DNA from: a virus
Strand: one strand, 5' to 3'
IMG/VR virus record: IMGVR_UViG_3300049489_000107
Coordinates: 1-20,010 of that record
Length of the DNA stretch: 20,010 nucleotides
Position 1 is the first letter of the stretch, and every line of letters starts with the position of its first letter. This document shows positions 8,018-15,094 of the stretch, piece after piece. The notes under the pieces were generated by a model. The model saw only the letters and a program-made list of their open reading frames with translations. It did not search any database and was not told where the DNA came from. The position numbers were made by a program, and so were the translations under genes.

Positions 8018-8047
8018 ATTGTAGTGCTGATATTCAAAGAATTGCAA
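8018..8047 (-). promoter_or_regulatory. Candidate promoter in portal-scaffold gap
   Basis: On the minus strand TTGCAA (8047-8042), an 18-bp spacer and TACAAT (8023-8018) match sigma-70 elements at 4/6 and 5/6 positions, about 30 nt upstream of the scaffold start. The 87-nt gap is unusually AT-rich for this window. It could boost scaffold and coat over terminase and portal. Confidence 0.4.
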
Positions 8048-8074
8048 CGACATAGGCAGTAGCCATGCAATCCG

Positions 8075-10123
8075 TTAGAACGATGGCGGGCTAGACCCTC
8101 GCTGCAGCGCATCGACGGCGCCCAATAGCTGCGCCTGCTGTTCGCCATCGGTTTCCGACACCACCTTTGCAGTTTGCGCTTTTTTCAGGTTAGCGTCGGC
8201 CAGCGTCTGGATCGTGTCGGCGCGCGCCTTGATGGCTTTTGCCTCGGCTTCCTGCGCTGCTTTCTGCAGGTATTCGGTCTGAGCGTCGGGCTTCGCGTTG
8301 GCTTGCTCTTCGGCCATCTGCGCCTGCTCTTCCTCGTTCGGCTTGATGATGCCCAGGCGGATTGCTTTCGCCCGTGCCCAATCACGCAAGTCCTTCAGCC
8401 CCTCGCCTTCAAGGTTGCTGATGGTCGATAGCGTCAACGCCTGCTTTGTCTCGGGGTCGTCGGTGATGCTGGCAATCCCCGTCAGCGCACGCACGACAGC
8501 GTTTCTCAGGCTGGTTGACGATGGCCCGACATCAACCGCCACATCAAACTTCGCATCCGCAAAGCTGTTTCGCGTGTAGCTTTCGCAGGTCTTGTCGTTG
8601 ACAGCCGGCTCGTTGATAACAGCGCTGCTCGGCTGCCCATCCGCCGCAATGACCTTCATCGTTCGGCTGTCTTCAACGGCGATGTCTCGCATCATCGACA
8701 GCCACACTTCGCCGCTGCGCTTCATGGCCTTGCCGAGGTTGCTCATGTAGATGAACACCTGCATGTCCAGCCGGCTCTGAATCAGCTCGACCGCCTTGCC
8801 ACTCATGTTCGGCTTCATTTCCTCGCCGGCCTGCTGGTTGCCGAGCAGATCGGACAGCGCCTGCTGTGCAATCTGCGTCAGGGCGGCCATTGCGGGCGGG
8901 ACGCTCGGCGCTTTGGTGTAGGCCAGCGGCCCGGATGGCACTCGCTGCCCGCTTTCGTCGGTGCTGGGGTTGATGAGCAAATACGGATACTTGCTCACGT
9001 TGTCCTGCGCCCACATGGTCGCGTGCCCGGCTACCTGCTCCGGCGTCAGAATCGGCTTTTCAACGTCAAAACGGCCGGCCATTTCGGCCAGCCATGACAG
9101 CAGCATGTTGTAAAGCCGCTGGGCATCCTTTGCCAGGCGCACATGACCCATGCACCGCTCGACGCCATCGACAACCCAGCGCTTACCGTAAACAGGGATG
9201 ATCGGGATCATCTTTCCGGCAATCACGCCGCAATCGTCCAGCACGCCGCCGCCGCTCATGATGTACTTCTCAACGCAGCGCCGCTTTACCTTCTTGGTGC
9301 GCGACAGCGTAAAGCCGGTGGCAGCCAGCTCGCCGAGCATCTTTGGATCGGCTTTGATGTCTTCCTCGGTCACCTTCTTCTCGGCGCCAGGGATCAAGCC
9401 AGAAAACCACATGATCTTCTCGGACTTCTCGACCACGCGGTAATGCTCTGCGACCCACACGACAGTCGGCGTCGCCCAATCAAACTGCACGTTCTGAATG
9501 GTCTTCGGCCAGTCGTTCGGGTCTTCGTCGTACTCTTCCTTGTACGCTTCCGGCGTCATCGGCGTCAGGACATAGCAGCGTTTAGCGTCGGCCTTGTCTT
9601 GCCGCTTGGCGTCCATGTCGAAAAACACGCAAGAGTCAGCATCGTGGATCGGCTCGATCTTGATGCGCTGCTTTTCGTTTTCGTCGTCTTCTTCGTCTTC
9701 GTAATCACAGCGCAGACGCCATGCTCCAAAGCCGCCGCCGACCGCCTCCTCGAATGCGTTGTCATACGCTTCATTCGCGGTGCATGCCTGCTCGTCAGCA
9801 CGATAAATGCCGTCGCAGGTGTCGGCCATCGTGTCGTCTGTGCTGCCGTCCTTGGTCTGAAAATCGACGGTGATCCGGTTGTTCCGGTACTCGTTGATGA
9901 TGCGAATGACTGCAAGGTGAACCGCGTTGAACTCATAGCGCGGCTTGTTGGCAAACTGCTCGCCGTGCGGGCCTTCCCACTGCGCGCCAGCTATCGAGTA
10001 GAAGCGGCGGTCTTCTAGCGCCTGCGTCCGCTCATCGAAGACTGCCGTTTGAATGCGGTCAAAGTCTTGCAGCGCCTCGGCGTGGATGTCTTGCAAGCGT
10101 TGCGAGTTTGTCGGTCGGGCCAT
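8075..10123 (-). CDS. P22-type portal protein
   Basis: The 682-aa product (P22 portal is 725) has the characteristic start of the family: FDERTQALEDRRFYSIAGAQ, then QWEGPHGEQF, YEFNAVHLAVIRIINEYRNN and ITVDFQTKDG in about residues 27-115. The central wing and stem region includes ERCMGHVRLAKDAQRLYNML. The C-terminus is a long Glu/Ala/Lys-rich helix (EEEQAQMAEEQANAKPDAQT and onward), consistent with the barrel of P22 portals, and ends GSSPPSF. Twelve copies are expected at the unique vertex, where terminase docks and gp4/gp10 assemble. The ATG at 10123 has GGGGA about 6 nt upstream. The 75-nt gap between it and terL holds no other gene. Confidence 0.88.
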   Translation of the reverse strand: MARPTNSQRLQDIHAEALQDFDRIQTAVFDERTQALEDRRFYSIAGAQWEGPHGEQFANKPRYEFNAVHLAVIRIINEYRNNRITVDFQTKDGSTDDTMADTCDGIYRADEQACTANEAYDNAFEEAVGGGFGAWRLRCDYEDEEDDENEKQRIKIEPIHDADSCVFFDMDAKRQDKADAKRCYVLTPMTPEAYKEEYDEDPNDWPKTIQNVQFDWATPTVVWVAEHYRVVEKSEKIMWFSGLIPGAEKKVTEEDIKADPKMLGELAATGFTLSRTKKVKRRCVEKYIMSGGGVLDDCGVIAGKMIPIIPVYGKRWVVDGVERCMGHVRLAKDAQRLYNMLLSWLAEMAGRFDVEKPILTPEQVAGHATMWAQDNVSKYPYLLINPSTDESGQRVPSGPLAYTKAPSVPPAMAALTQIAQQALSDLLGNQQAGEEMKPNMSGKAVELIQSRLDMQVFIYMSNLGKAMKRSGEVWLSMMRDIAVEDSRTMKVIAADGQPSSAVINEPAVNDKTCESYTRNSFADAKFDVAVDVGPSSTSLRNAVVRALTGIASITDDPETKQALTLSTISNLEGEGLKDLRDWARAKAIRLGIIKPNEEEQAQMAEEQANAKPDAQTEYLQKAAQEAEAKAIKARADTIQTLADANLKKAQTAKVVSETDGEQQAQLLGAVDALQRGSSPPSF

Positions 10124-10198
10124 AGTGCATCCCCATTCGGGTGATGCGCTGCTGGCGGCGCGAGAACTCAGCGGGCCGGGCGGCCGGATGCGGCGATT

Positions 10199-11644
10199 CT
10201 AGCGGCGAGCGTAGGGGCTGACCATAGGCACAGGCTCATAGTCGCGTTTGCGCTCGTTCTTCAAAACAGGAAAAGCAAACGACAAAGCCAGCGAATCAGC
10301 GCGATTGGGACTTGGGATGCCGCGCTTCTTCATGTCTTTCTTTGATTCGATCTGAATTTTCCCGTCTAGCCGTGCGACTGTTTCGGGCGCGGTTAGGTCA
10401 TCGCAAAGCACTTGATCCCGCTCATCCAGCACACCGCCAGCTTTGAGCCAGTCGCGCATCAGCTTCCACATCTCGGCGCGCTTGTTCAGACACCCCTTAT
10501 CCGATGCCTCGCCAGCGAACCACACCAAGCGCCACTGCCGTCCCATCGTGCGGCCTGCGCTAACAATGCCAGTGCCATAGCCAGCGTCTACAAAAACCGC
10601 GTCGGCCTTGTGCTCGTCCTCGAAGTCAGCCAGTTTCTGTGCAATCAGGATGTCGTTGTCGTTCTTCGCCAGAGTGTCCAGAACCCGAAAGTGCAAGCCC
10701 TGCCGGAGACCGAAAACGATTTCATCGTCGCCTTCCCATGCCGGATCAAGCGTCAGAACTTTAGGCGCAAAGCTGTACTGTTCAGGTTTCAGTGTGCGCG
10801 TCTTTGCCGCATCAACATCGGCGCCGCTAATGAACTGTTTCAACGACTGGGCCGGGAACTGCCCCCGGACACGTACTTTCACCACGTCACTATCTTCGCC
10901 GTGCGTTTCGACCAACTCGGCTAAATACTCCTTGTTCGTCCCCTCGACGGTGCGGCTGTCAATTTGGCGCGTCACCCACTGCGCACGGAACCGGCGAAAG
11001 CACTCGCGGAACCTTCCGCTGTTGCGTGTCGGGTTGCCAAACACTAGCCACAAAATCTCTGTGTCTTCGTCTGTCAACGCGCCTTCAGCTACTTCCCACA
11101 CCTTATCAGCAATGGCCGCCGCTTCGTCGAAGATCAAAACAATCCGCTTGCCTTGATTGTGCAGGCCGGCGAACGCTTCGGTGTTGTTCTCGCTCCAGGG
11201 GATCGCATCAGCGCGCCACGACTTCTCCCGGCTTTTTTCGTACATCGACATAGCTGGTATCTGCCACCAGTCGGCATTTACCGCCATGCGCGCCCACTTG
11301 CCTACCTCGGGCCATGTCTTCGTGCGTAGCTGGTTCTCGGTGTTCGCCGTGATGACGCACCGGGTCTCGGCGCATGTGGACATCGCCCAATCGACCACCA
11401 TCGAAATCAGCGCGGATTTGCCGATGCCGTGGCCGGACGAGACCGCGATGCGCAGCGGCTTGCACCGCGTAAACTTGTTCTGCAGATGCGCGCCGATGAC
11501 GCCGAGAATGTCCCGCTGCCACTCACGCGGCCCATTGTTCCCAATCAGCGCGCCTTCGCCCCATGCGTAGGCATCATGGACAAAGCCCAGCGGATCATCC
11601 GCGTAGCTTTCCATGTCATCGGCCAGCGGGTCAGGCTTTGCCAA
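10199..11644 (-). CDS. terL: Terminase large subunit (packaging ATPase-nuclease)
   Basis: The 481-aa protein has a complete two-domain TerL layout. ATPase: Walker A SSGHGIGKS (69-77, Lys76), Walker B IVLIFDE (168-174, Asp173-Glu174) and a coupling motif FGNPTRNSG (202-210). RNase H-like nuclease: Asp300 in LTLDPAWEG, Asp353 in FVDAGYG and Asp450 in SPNRADSLAL provide the acidic triad. It would drive DNA into procapsids and cut concatemers, acting with TerS and the portal. The start appears to be TTG at 11644, preceded by AGGGAG at 7-nt spacing and overlapping terS by 14 nt. The first in-frame ATG, at 11614, lacks a ribosome-binding site. Confidence 0.95.
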   Translation of the reverse strand: MAKPDPLADDMESYADDPLGFVHDAYAWGEGALIGNNGPREWQRDILGVIGAHLQNKFTRCKPLRIAVSSGHGIGKSALISMVVDWAMSTCAETRCVITANTENQLRTKTWPEVGKWARMAVNADWWQIPAMSMYEKSREKSWRADAIPWSENNTEAFAGLHNQGKRIVLIFDEAAAIADKVWEVAEGALTDEDTEILWLVFGNPTRNSGRFRECFRRFRAQWVTRQIDSRTVEGTNKEYLAELVETHGEDSDVVKVRVRGQFPAQSLKQFISGADVDAAKTRTLKPEQYSFAPKVLTLDPAWEGDDEIVFGLRQGLHFRVLDTLAKNDNDILIAQKLADFEDEHKADAVFVDAGYGTGIVSAGRTMGRQWRLVWFAGEASDKGCLNKRAEMWKLMRDWLKAGGVLDERDQVLCDDLTAPETVARLDGKIQIESKKDMKKRGIPSPNRADSLALSFAFPVLKNERKRDYEPVPMVSPYARR

Positions 11645-12149
11645 GCCGCTGCTCCCTGCGCTTGCGCATCTGTTCAGCCCTGCCGGTCACGTCCTCGACC
11701 TCTAGACGGTCTTTCAGCATGCCCAGATGGCGCATGGCAAGAGTCAGCGCGCTTGTCCGCTCAATCACTTTGGCCTTGCGTGTCGTGACCACCGGGGCAC
11801 CCTCGCCGCCGGTTGTGACTTCCTGAATGTCGATCCCAGTCAGAGCCGCAGCAGTGTCGTCGTCCAAGTCTTTCGGGTTCTTTAGCGTACCGTCCTCGGC
11901 GTACAGTTTGCGGATGTCGAAGAAGGCGATTCGGGCCAACTCCTTCAGCACGCGGTCGGCGGTTATCTCGGTGCGCTCGCCTCGTTGTTGCTGCGCTGCG
12001 GCAAGAGCAAAGGAAATCTCAGGTTTGCTAAGGTTCTCCTGCCCGATGACATGCGCAGTCTTTGCGCTGTAGCCAGCGCGCTTCGCGGCTGCCGTGGCGT
12101 TCAAATCGATCAGGTACTCCTGCACAAACCGCTCTTGTTTCGGAGTCAT
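11631..12149 (-). CDS. terS: Terminase small subunit
   Basis: The N-terminus MTPKQERFVQEYLIDLNATA, followed by AAKRAGYSAKTAHVIGQENL, is the classical Terminase_2 DNA-binding helix-turn-helix (residues 1-42). It continues through KPEISFALAAAQQQRGERTE to the ITADRVLKELARIAFFDIRK segment, all typical of the family. The basic C-terminus (AEQMRKRREQRLGKA) may contact TerL. At 172 aa the size is usual. TerS recognises the packaging site and activates TerL; in P22 the pac site lies in the small-terminase gene itself, so it could lie here too, though no pac sequence is recognisable. The ATG overlaps the preceding stop as ATGA. Confidence 0.92.
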   Translation of the reverse strand: MTPKQERFVQEYLIDLNATAAAKRAGYSAKTAHVIGQENLSKPEISFALAAAQQQRGERTEITADRVLKELARIAFFDIRKLYAEDGTLKNPKDLDDDTAAALTGIDIQEVTTGGEGAPVVTTRKAKVIERTSALTLAMRHLGMLKDRLEVEDVTGRAEQMRKRREQRLGKA

Positions 12150-12349
12150 TGCCTTTTTCCCTTGTCGCGCCGAAGCTCTCTGTCTCTCGCCTGCCCTACA
12201 TGGAACTGCCCGCAGTGTCGGCAGTGATACGCCTCAACATAGCAATCGCCTTCGTAATTTTGCCGCATTCTCTTCGCTCGCATCTTTGCCTGACCGAACG
12301 CGCCGAAAGCCCGCTTACCAGTGCAGCCGGGCTTAATGGCGTCAGTCAC
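12146..12349 (-). CDS. Small zinc-finger-like phage protein (67 aa)
   Basis: I start this gene at GTG 12349, which overlaps the preceding stop codon as GTGA, the same junction type as its neighbours. A longer frame upstream would run through the neighbouring gene. The product is basic, with a Cys in CTGKRAF and then YHCRHCGQFHVGQ, a CxxC plus His pattern common in small phage and bacterial zinc-binding proteins. It lies immediately upstream of terS in a run of tiny overlapping genes. It may bind nucleic acid, but no specific function can be given. Confidence 0.65.
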   Translation of the reverse strand: MTDAIKPGCTGKRAFGAFGQAKMRAKRMRQNYEGDCYVEAYHCRHCGQFHVGQARDRELRRDKGKRQ

Positions 12350-12543
12350 GCTATTTCCAATTCCATCTGCGCCGGGTCGGTGACTACTGGTTGTTGTCGA
12401 TACGTCACCACCCGATGCGCTGTCCGCGTCTCGGCCACAAACACTCGTTTTGCGCACACCGGCCCAAAGTGCAGCATCCCGCCCTGCGTTTTGATGCTGC
12501 GCGCAGGAACGCTCAAGCGCCGGCCGCAGTGCGCGCAGTTCAT
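12346..12543 (-). CDS. Small cysteine-rich phage protein (65 aa)
   Basis: The protein opens MNCAHCGRRLSVPARSIKTQ with a CxxC pair, and a further Cys follows in FGPVCAKRV. The three Cys and a His (LHFGPVC) could form one zinc site. The remainder (YRQQPVVTDPAQMELEIA) is polar. The ATG overlaps the previous gene's stop as ATGA, and its own end overlaps the next gene, so it is embedded in a translationally coupled chain. Function unknown; a structural zinc ribbon that binds DNA or protein is a reasonable guess. Confidence 0.6.
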   Translation of the reverse strand: MNCAHCGRRLSVPARSIKTQGGMLHFGPVCAKRVFVAETRTAHRVVTYRQQPVVTDPAQMELEIA

Positions 12544-12806
12544 AAGCCCTCTGCCTGCTGTTGCACTCTCAACACCGCATCAGGCCCGCACGCAGCGCCT
12601 TCCTCGCGCACGTCAATGCAAAATTTCCCAATCAAGCCGCGCTGATGTTTGCCTGAGCTTGTGGGCAACGGCACAGCGGCACAGCGCATGCCATATTCGC
12701 CCATTGGGCGCACATGAATGCATGACTCGCAAGCACTCTTCCATGACGGGTCAAAAACCGGCAGCATTGGCGGCGTCAACATTACAGCGATAGGCGCGTA
12801 TCTCAT
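12540..12806 (-). CDS. Small cysteine-containing phage protein (88 aa)
   Basis: The start at ATG 12806 is chosen because it overlaps the preceding stop as ATGA; a longer in-frame version from 12902 would lie inside the nuclease gene. The sequence includes SACESCIHVRPMGEYGMRCA (CxxC, His and a further Cys), then GKFCIDVREEGAACGPDA, giving five Cys in all. It resembles small conserved hypothetical proteins of betaproteobacterial phages. No known fold is recognised; zinc binding is likely. The context, between a nuclease and terS, does not settle a role. Confidence 0.6.
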   Translation of the reverse strand: MRYAPIAVMLTPPMLPVFDPSWKSACESCIHVRPMGEYGMRCAAVPLPTSSGKHQRGLIGKFCIDVREEGAACGPDAVLRVQQQAEGL

Positions 12807-13162
12807 GGTCGCCGACTCCATTTCTCGCGGATTGCCGACGCCGCATCTAGCAGCGTGCCTTCCCGGTGTTGCCCATCGCGGGTGTGTATCCATGCCTGCC
12901 ACGGTTCACGGTTGCGCCTGTAAAGCAGCATGGGCTCGCCGATGCCTGCCGCTTGCCTGCACGCCTGGCGCCACCATGCAGGCCGGCTCAAAGCCTCCTG
13001 CCGCTTGATCTCGATGACGTAGCCCCACACGTCCAGACAATCGCCGCCGCCTGCGCGTGTCTGCTGCAAGTTGCGCTGTAGCTGCTGGCCGAGTTCGGCG
13101 CCGAGCAGCCGCAGAACCTCAAGCTCCGCCCTCTGGCCCTTGTTGCGCTGGCTGGCACTCAT
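12803..13162 (-). CDS. PD-(D/E)xK nuclease, Holliday-junction-resolvase-like (119 aa)
   Basis: The sequence has the expected order of motifs: an N-terminal helix with acidic residue (KGQRAELEVLRLLGAELG, Glu13/Glu15), GGGDCLDVWGYVIEIKRQ with Asp41/Asp44 and the catalytic Glu51-x-Lys53, then a helix (RPAWWRQACRQA). The size and compactness fit small phage endonucleases of this superfamily, including Hjc-like resolvases. It lies three genes downstream of ninB, where lambdoid phages often carry a resolvase (NinG/Rap or RusA), so it may resolve recombination or replication intermediates before packaging. The start at 13162 overlaps the upstream stop as ATGA; the longer frame from 13285 is not used. 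The substrate is inferred. Confidence 0.72.
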   Translation of the reverse strand: MSASQRNKGQRAELEVLRLLGAELGQQLQRNLQQTRAGGGDCLDVWGYVIEIKRQEALSRPAWWRQACRQAAGIGEPMLLYRRNREPWQAWIHTRDGQHREGTLLDAASAIREKWSRRP

Positions 13163-13362
13163 GCCTCCACCGCCTGCGCATCTTTCGTGCGCACACACGC
13201 TGCGCATACCCACGTCATCAGCCCGCGTGCTTTGCGCTTGCGCCTGCCCAGCGTCTGATACTGCGGGCGGTTGCATGCCCCGCACTGCCAGCCGGGGATA
13301 TGCCCGATGCCACGCGCCGCGAATGCCGGAACACTGGCGCGCATGTTGTCGTCACTGCTCAT
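13159..13362 (-). CDS. Small zinc-ribbon protein (67 aa)
   Basis: Two CxxC pairs (WQCGACNRPQ and WVCAACVRTK) about 27 residues apart flank a very basic segment (GRRKRKARGL), which is a textbook zinc-ribbon layout with probable nucleic-acid binding. Both ends overlap neighbours by 4 nt. Some phage late antitermination (Q-type) proteins also use zinc sites, but this one is much smaller and I see no other similarity. Function unknown, with DNA or RNA binding or RNA polymerase contact the most plausible options. Confidence 0.65.
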   Translation of the reverse strand: MSSDDNMRASVPAFAARGIGHIPGWQCGACNRPQYQTLGRRKRKARGLMTWVCAACVRTKDAQAVEA

Positions 13363-13850
13363 GCTGACCTCAGCGCTTGCATGGCTTGCCGGTACTGCTG
13401 CACCACGGCATCGGGTGCCCAGCGGTCAGGCGGCGTCGGGATGCGTGTCAGTGTGGCCCGGCTGTAGTCGGCCTCGGCAGCGGTAAACATTTGGCACGGC
13501 GTGATCTTGGGCAGGGCCACGCGCTTTGGCTGCACGAGCTTAGGTGCCGGCTTGTTGCGCGCTTTGCATGCAGCGCTGGTGATCTTGTCGCGTGCTTTCT
13601 TGCGCGCCTTGGCTGCCACGATCGCAGACAAGTCGGTGACGTAGTGCGACTCTCGCGCCTCGACGTATCGCATCAACACACCGGCCTGCTGCATGTCGCA
13701 CAGGTCTTTGATCAGCGTATGGTGGTTAAGGCCCAGCGTGCCCAAGTCGGTCATGGTCAGGCCGGTATGCCCCGCCGCTTCGACGGCTTGGCGGATGCCC
13801 TCGCGGCGCTTGGCTTGCATCGCCCGCTTTGCTGCGTTGCCGGGGTTCAT
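13359..13850 (-). CDS. Basic winged-helix-like phage protein (163 aa)
   Basis: Residues 15-75 (RREGIRQAVEAAGHTGLTMT, DLGTLGLNHHTLIKDLCDMQ) look like a helix-turn-helix or winged-helix domain, ending in a possible wing (VEARESHYVTD). A strongly basic linker follows (KARKKARDKIT; RNKPAPKLVQPKRVALPK). The C-terminus includes ATLTRIPTPPDRWAPDAVVQ. It is probably a DNA-binding regulator. In a lambdoid map this place, after ninB and before terminase, is where a late regulator would be expected, so it is a candidate for that job. No Q-family motif is visible. It overlaps ninB and the next gene by ATGA. Confidence 0.65.
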   Translation of the reverse strand: MNPGNAAKRAMQAKRREGIRQAVEAAGHTGLTMTDLGTLGLNHHTLIKDLCDMQQAGVLMRYVEARESHYVTDLSAIVAAKARKKARDKITSAACKARNKPAPKLVQPKRVALPKITPCQMFTAAEADYSRATLTRIPTPPDRWAPDAVVQQYRQAMQALRSA

Positions 13851-14242
13851 GCCGACACCTCATCCAACATCACGCCGCGATCTACTGCCGTCGCGTGCAA
13901 AAACTCCAGCCACTCGGAAAACTGCTTCTTGTCCATCTTCGATGTCCGCATGCCCAGCATCACGACGCCGCCATTCAAGCCCTGAGCGATGCGTACATGC
14001 TCCCCCCGGAAAGCTGCCGTCAGCGTGTCTTTCCAGTCTTCGGGCTCCATGCGCACTATTGCGCCGTTGACCGGCCACAAAAGCTGTTTCGAGAACGCTT
14101 CCAGAATCGGCCATTGCGCCGCGTTCTGTTCAAGGGTGCGCGTCGGCTGCTCGACTCGCACCACATAGCCCTCTGGCGCCTCGGCAACAGCCGACATAGC
14201 GCGGCGCCTGGCTTCCGGGTGCGCCATCACAAAGCGGCTCAT
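13847..14242 (-). CDS. ninB: NinB-family recombination protein
   Basis: The 131-aa protein has the NinB signature: TRTLEQNAAQWPILEAFSKQ (about residues 34-53), then WPVNGAIVRMEPEDWKDTLT (about 56-75) and a final WLEFLHATAVDRGVMLDE. Lambda NinB (Orf) is 146 aa; it binds single-stranded DNA and SSB and can substitute for RecFOR mediator functions in phage recombination. Its position after the replication initiator mirrors the nin region of lambda. The start at 14242 overlaps the preceding stop as ATGA. The co-encoded SSB-like protein in the opposite early operon could be its partner, which is inference. Confidence 0.88.
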   Translation of the reverse strand: MSRFVMAHPEARRRAMSAVAEAPEGYVVRVEQPTRTLEQNAAQWPILEAFSKQLLWPVNGAIVRMEPEDWKDTLTAAFRGEHVRIAQGLNGGVVMLGMRTSKMDKKQFSEWLEFLHATAVDRGVMLDEVSA

Positions 14243-14445
14243 ATCGCCTTGCCCTGATAGATGCGGTATGCCTTGACCCGCTTGCCGTTTGGCAGCTCAG
14301 TCCACTTGTCGAGCACCAGCACGCCATCGCGCCGCAGTTCGCCGCACCTTTGCGACAGGCTGAGGCATCCGACCATCTGCAGCGCCAGCAGCGGCGTTGT
14401 CCAGCGCTTTTGCAGCAGCGTGATGAGTTGCGTTTTCATCGTCAT
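14239..14445 (-). CDS. Small helix-turn-helix phage protein (68 aa)
   Basis: The sequence MTMKTQLITLLQKRWTTPLL, ALQMVGCLSLSQRCGELRRD and KRVKAYRIYQGKAI has the helix-helix-recognition-wing pattern of a short winged-helix domain. Here the wing is VLVLDKWTELPNGKRVKAYR. Such proteins are common in proteobacterial phages. The start is the ATG at 14445, overlapping the previous stop as ATGA; an alternative ATG lies two codons on. A longer in-frame reading from 14586 would run inside the upstream gene. It is probably DNA-binding; the target is unknown. Confidence 0.68.
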   Translation of the reverse strand: MTMKTQLITLLQKRWTTPLLALQMVGCLSLSQRCGELRRDGVLVLDKWTELPNGKRVKAYRIYQGKAI

Positions 14446-14627
14446 GCGTTTTCTCCAATGCGTTGCGCTTCCGCGATCAACTGCGGCAGGCTCATCGTGT
14501 GTGCCATCGGCTCGGGATATTCCTGGCCGGGTGGGCAGCGGCGTTCTACCGGCTCGCTGCGGTCGCTTGCGTGATAGTCCGCGCACTTCTCACGGCTGCG
14601 GCACCAGCCGCCGAGACAGGCCCTCAT
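14442..14627 (-). CDS. Small hypothetical phage protein (61 aa)
   Basis: The sequence begins MRACLGGWCRSREKCADYHA, with three Cys (spaced 4 and 5 residues) and one His that might bind metal, followed by RSEPVERRCPPGQEY and a short C-terminal helix (SLPQLIAEAQRIGENA). Both ends overlap neighbours by 4 nt (ATGA). It fits the layout of the operon and is likely real. Related small proteins in betaproteobacterial phages are usually hypothetical. I cannot name a function. Confidence 0.6.
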   Translation of the reverse strand: MRACLGGWCRSREKCADYHASDRSEPVERRCPPGQEYPEPMAHTMSLPQLIAEAQRIGENA

Positions 14628-15094
14628 GCCCGCCCCTCACCCAGCAGGGCCGCCAGATTTCCCCTCGGCGTGTCGAATGCTTTCCGCTGCGGCACAAGCG
14701 GCGCCGGCCTCGCCGGCCTGGCGCCCACTCGGTGCATCAGTTCCAGGTGCAGGCGATACAGGTAGTGCGCCCGGTTCTCGGTGGCCGCCGGCACCATGTA
14801 GGCGTCTGCGTCTTTCCAGAACTCACGGCCCCAGTCGCGCCATGCCTTGTCGCTAACCAACTTTTCGTTGCGCATCAGGTCGGTGATGAAGTCGCGCAGC
14901 CAAACGTGCTGGATCAGACCTTCCGTCACTCGCGGCCAGTCTTCGGACTTCGCCGCCGCATGGAAAGAGCAAACAAAACCGCCGCCAAAGTCCGAAGATC
15001 CTTTACACGGACAGCCCCGCGCTTGGCATCCAGTCGAATCCTCAACCGGCGATGGCGCAGCCACAGCGCGCGCCCTAGTCATGGCAAAGCTCAC
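14624..15094 (-). CDS. Hypothetical phage protein next to the replication initiator (156 aa)
   Basis: The start is GTG at 15094, overlapping the initiator's stop as GTGA, with AAGGAGG 4 nt upstream. An ATG four codons later has no suitable spacing. An N-terminal segment with Cys/His (TGCQARGCPCKGSSDFGGGF, VCSFHAAAK) may form a zinc site. A helical domain follows (LIQHVWLRDFITDLMRNEKL; AWRDWGREFWKDADAYMVPA; YRLHLELMHRVG). Its location after an O-like initiator invites comparison with helicase-loader partners such as P, but there is no AAA+ or other loader motif, so this is only positional. Function unknown. Confidence 0.65.
   Translation of the reverse strand: MSFAMTRARAVAAPSPVEDSTGCQARGCPCKGSSDFGGGFVCSFHAAAKSEDWPRVTEGLIQHVWLRDFITDLMRNEKLVSDKAWRDWGREFWKDADAYMVPAATENRAHYLYRLHLELMHRVGARPARPAPLVPQRKAFDTPRGNLAALLGEGRA

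Noticed and set aside
12803-13285. Longer version of the PD-(D/E)xK nuclease starting at 13285
   Set aside because: The extra 41 residues overlap the zinc-ribbon gene and are unlike the rest; the ATG at 13162 has the standard ATGA overlap.
14239-14586. 115-aa version of the small helix-turn-helix gene
   Set aside because: Its first 47 residues overlap the 61-aa gene and look non-coding; ATG at 14445 fits the overlap pattern.
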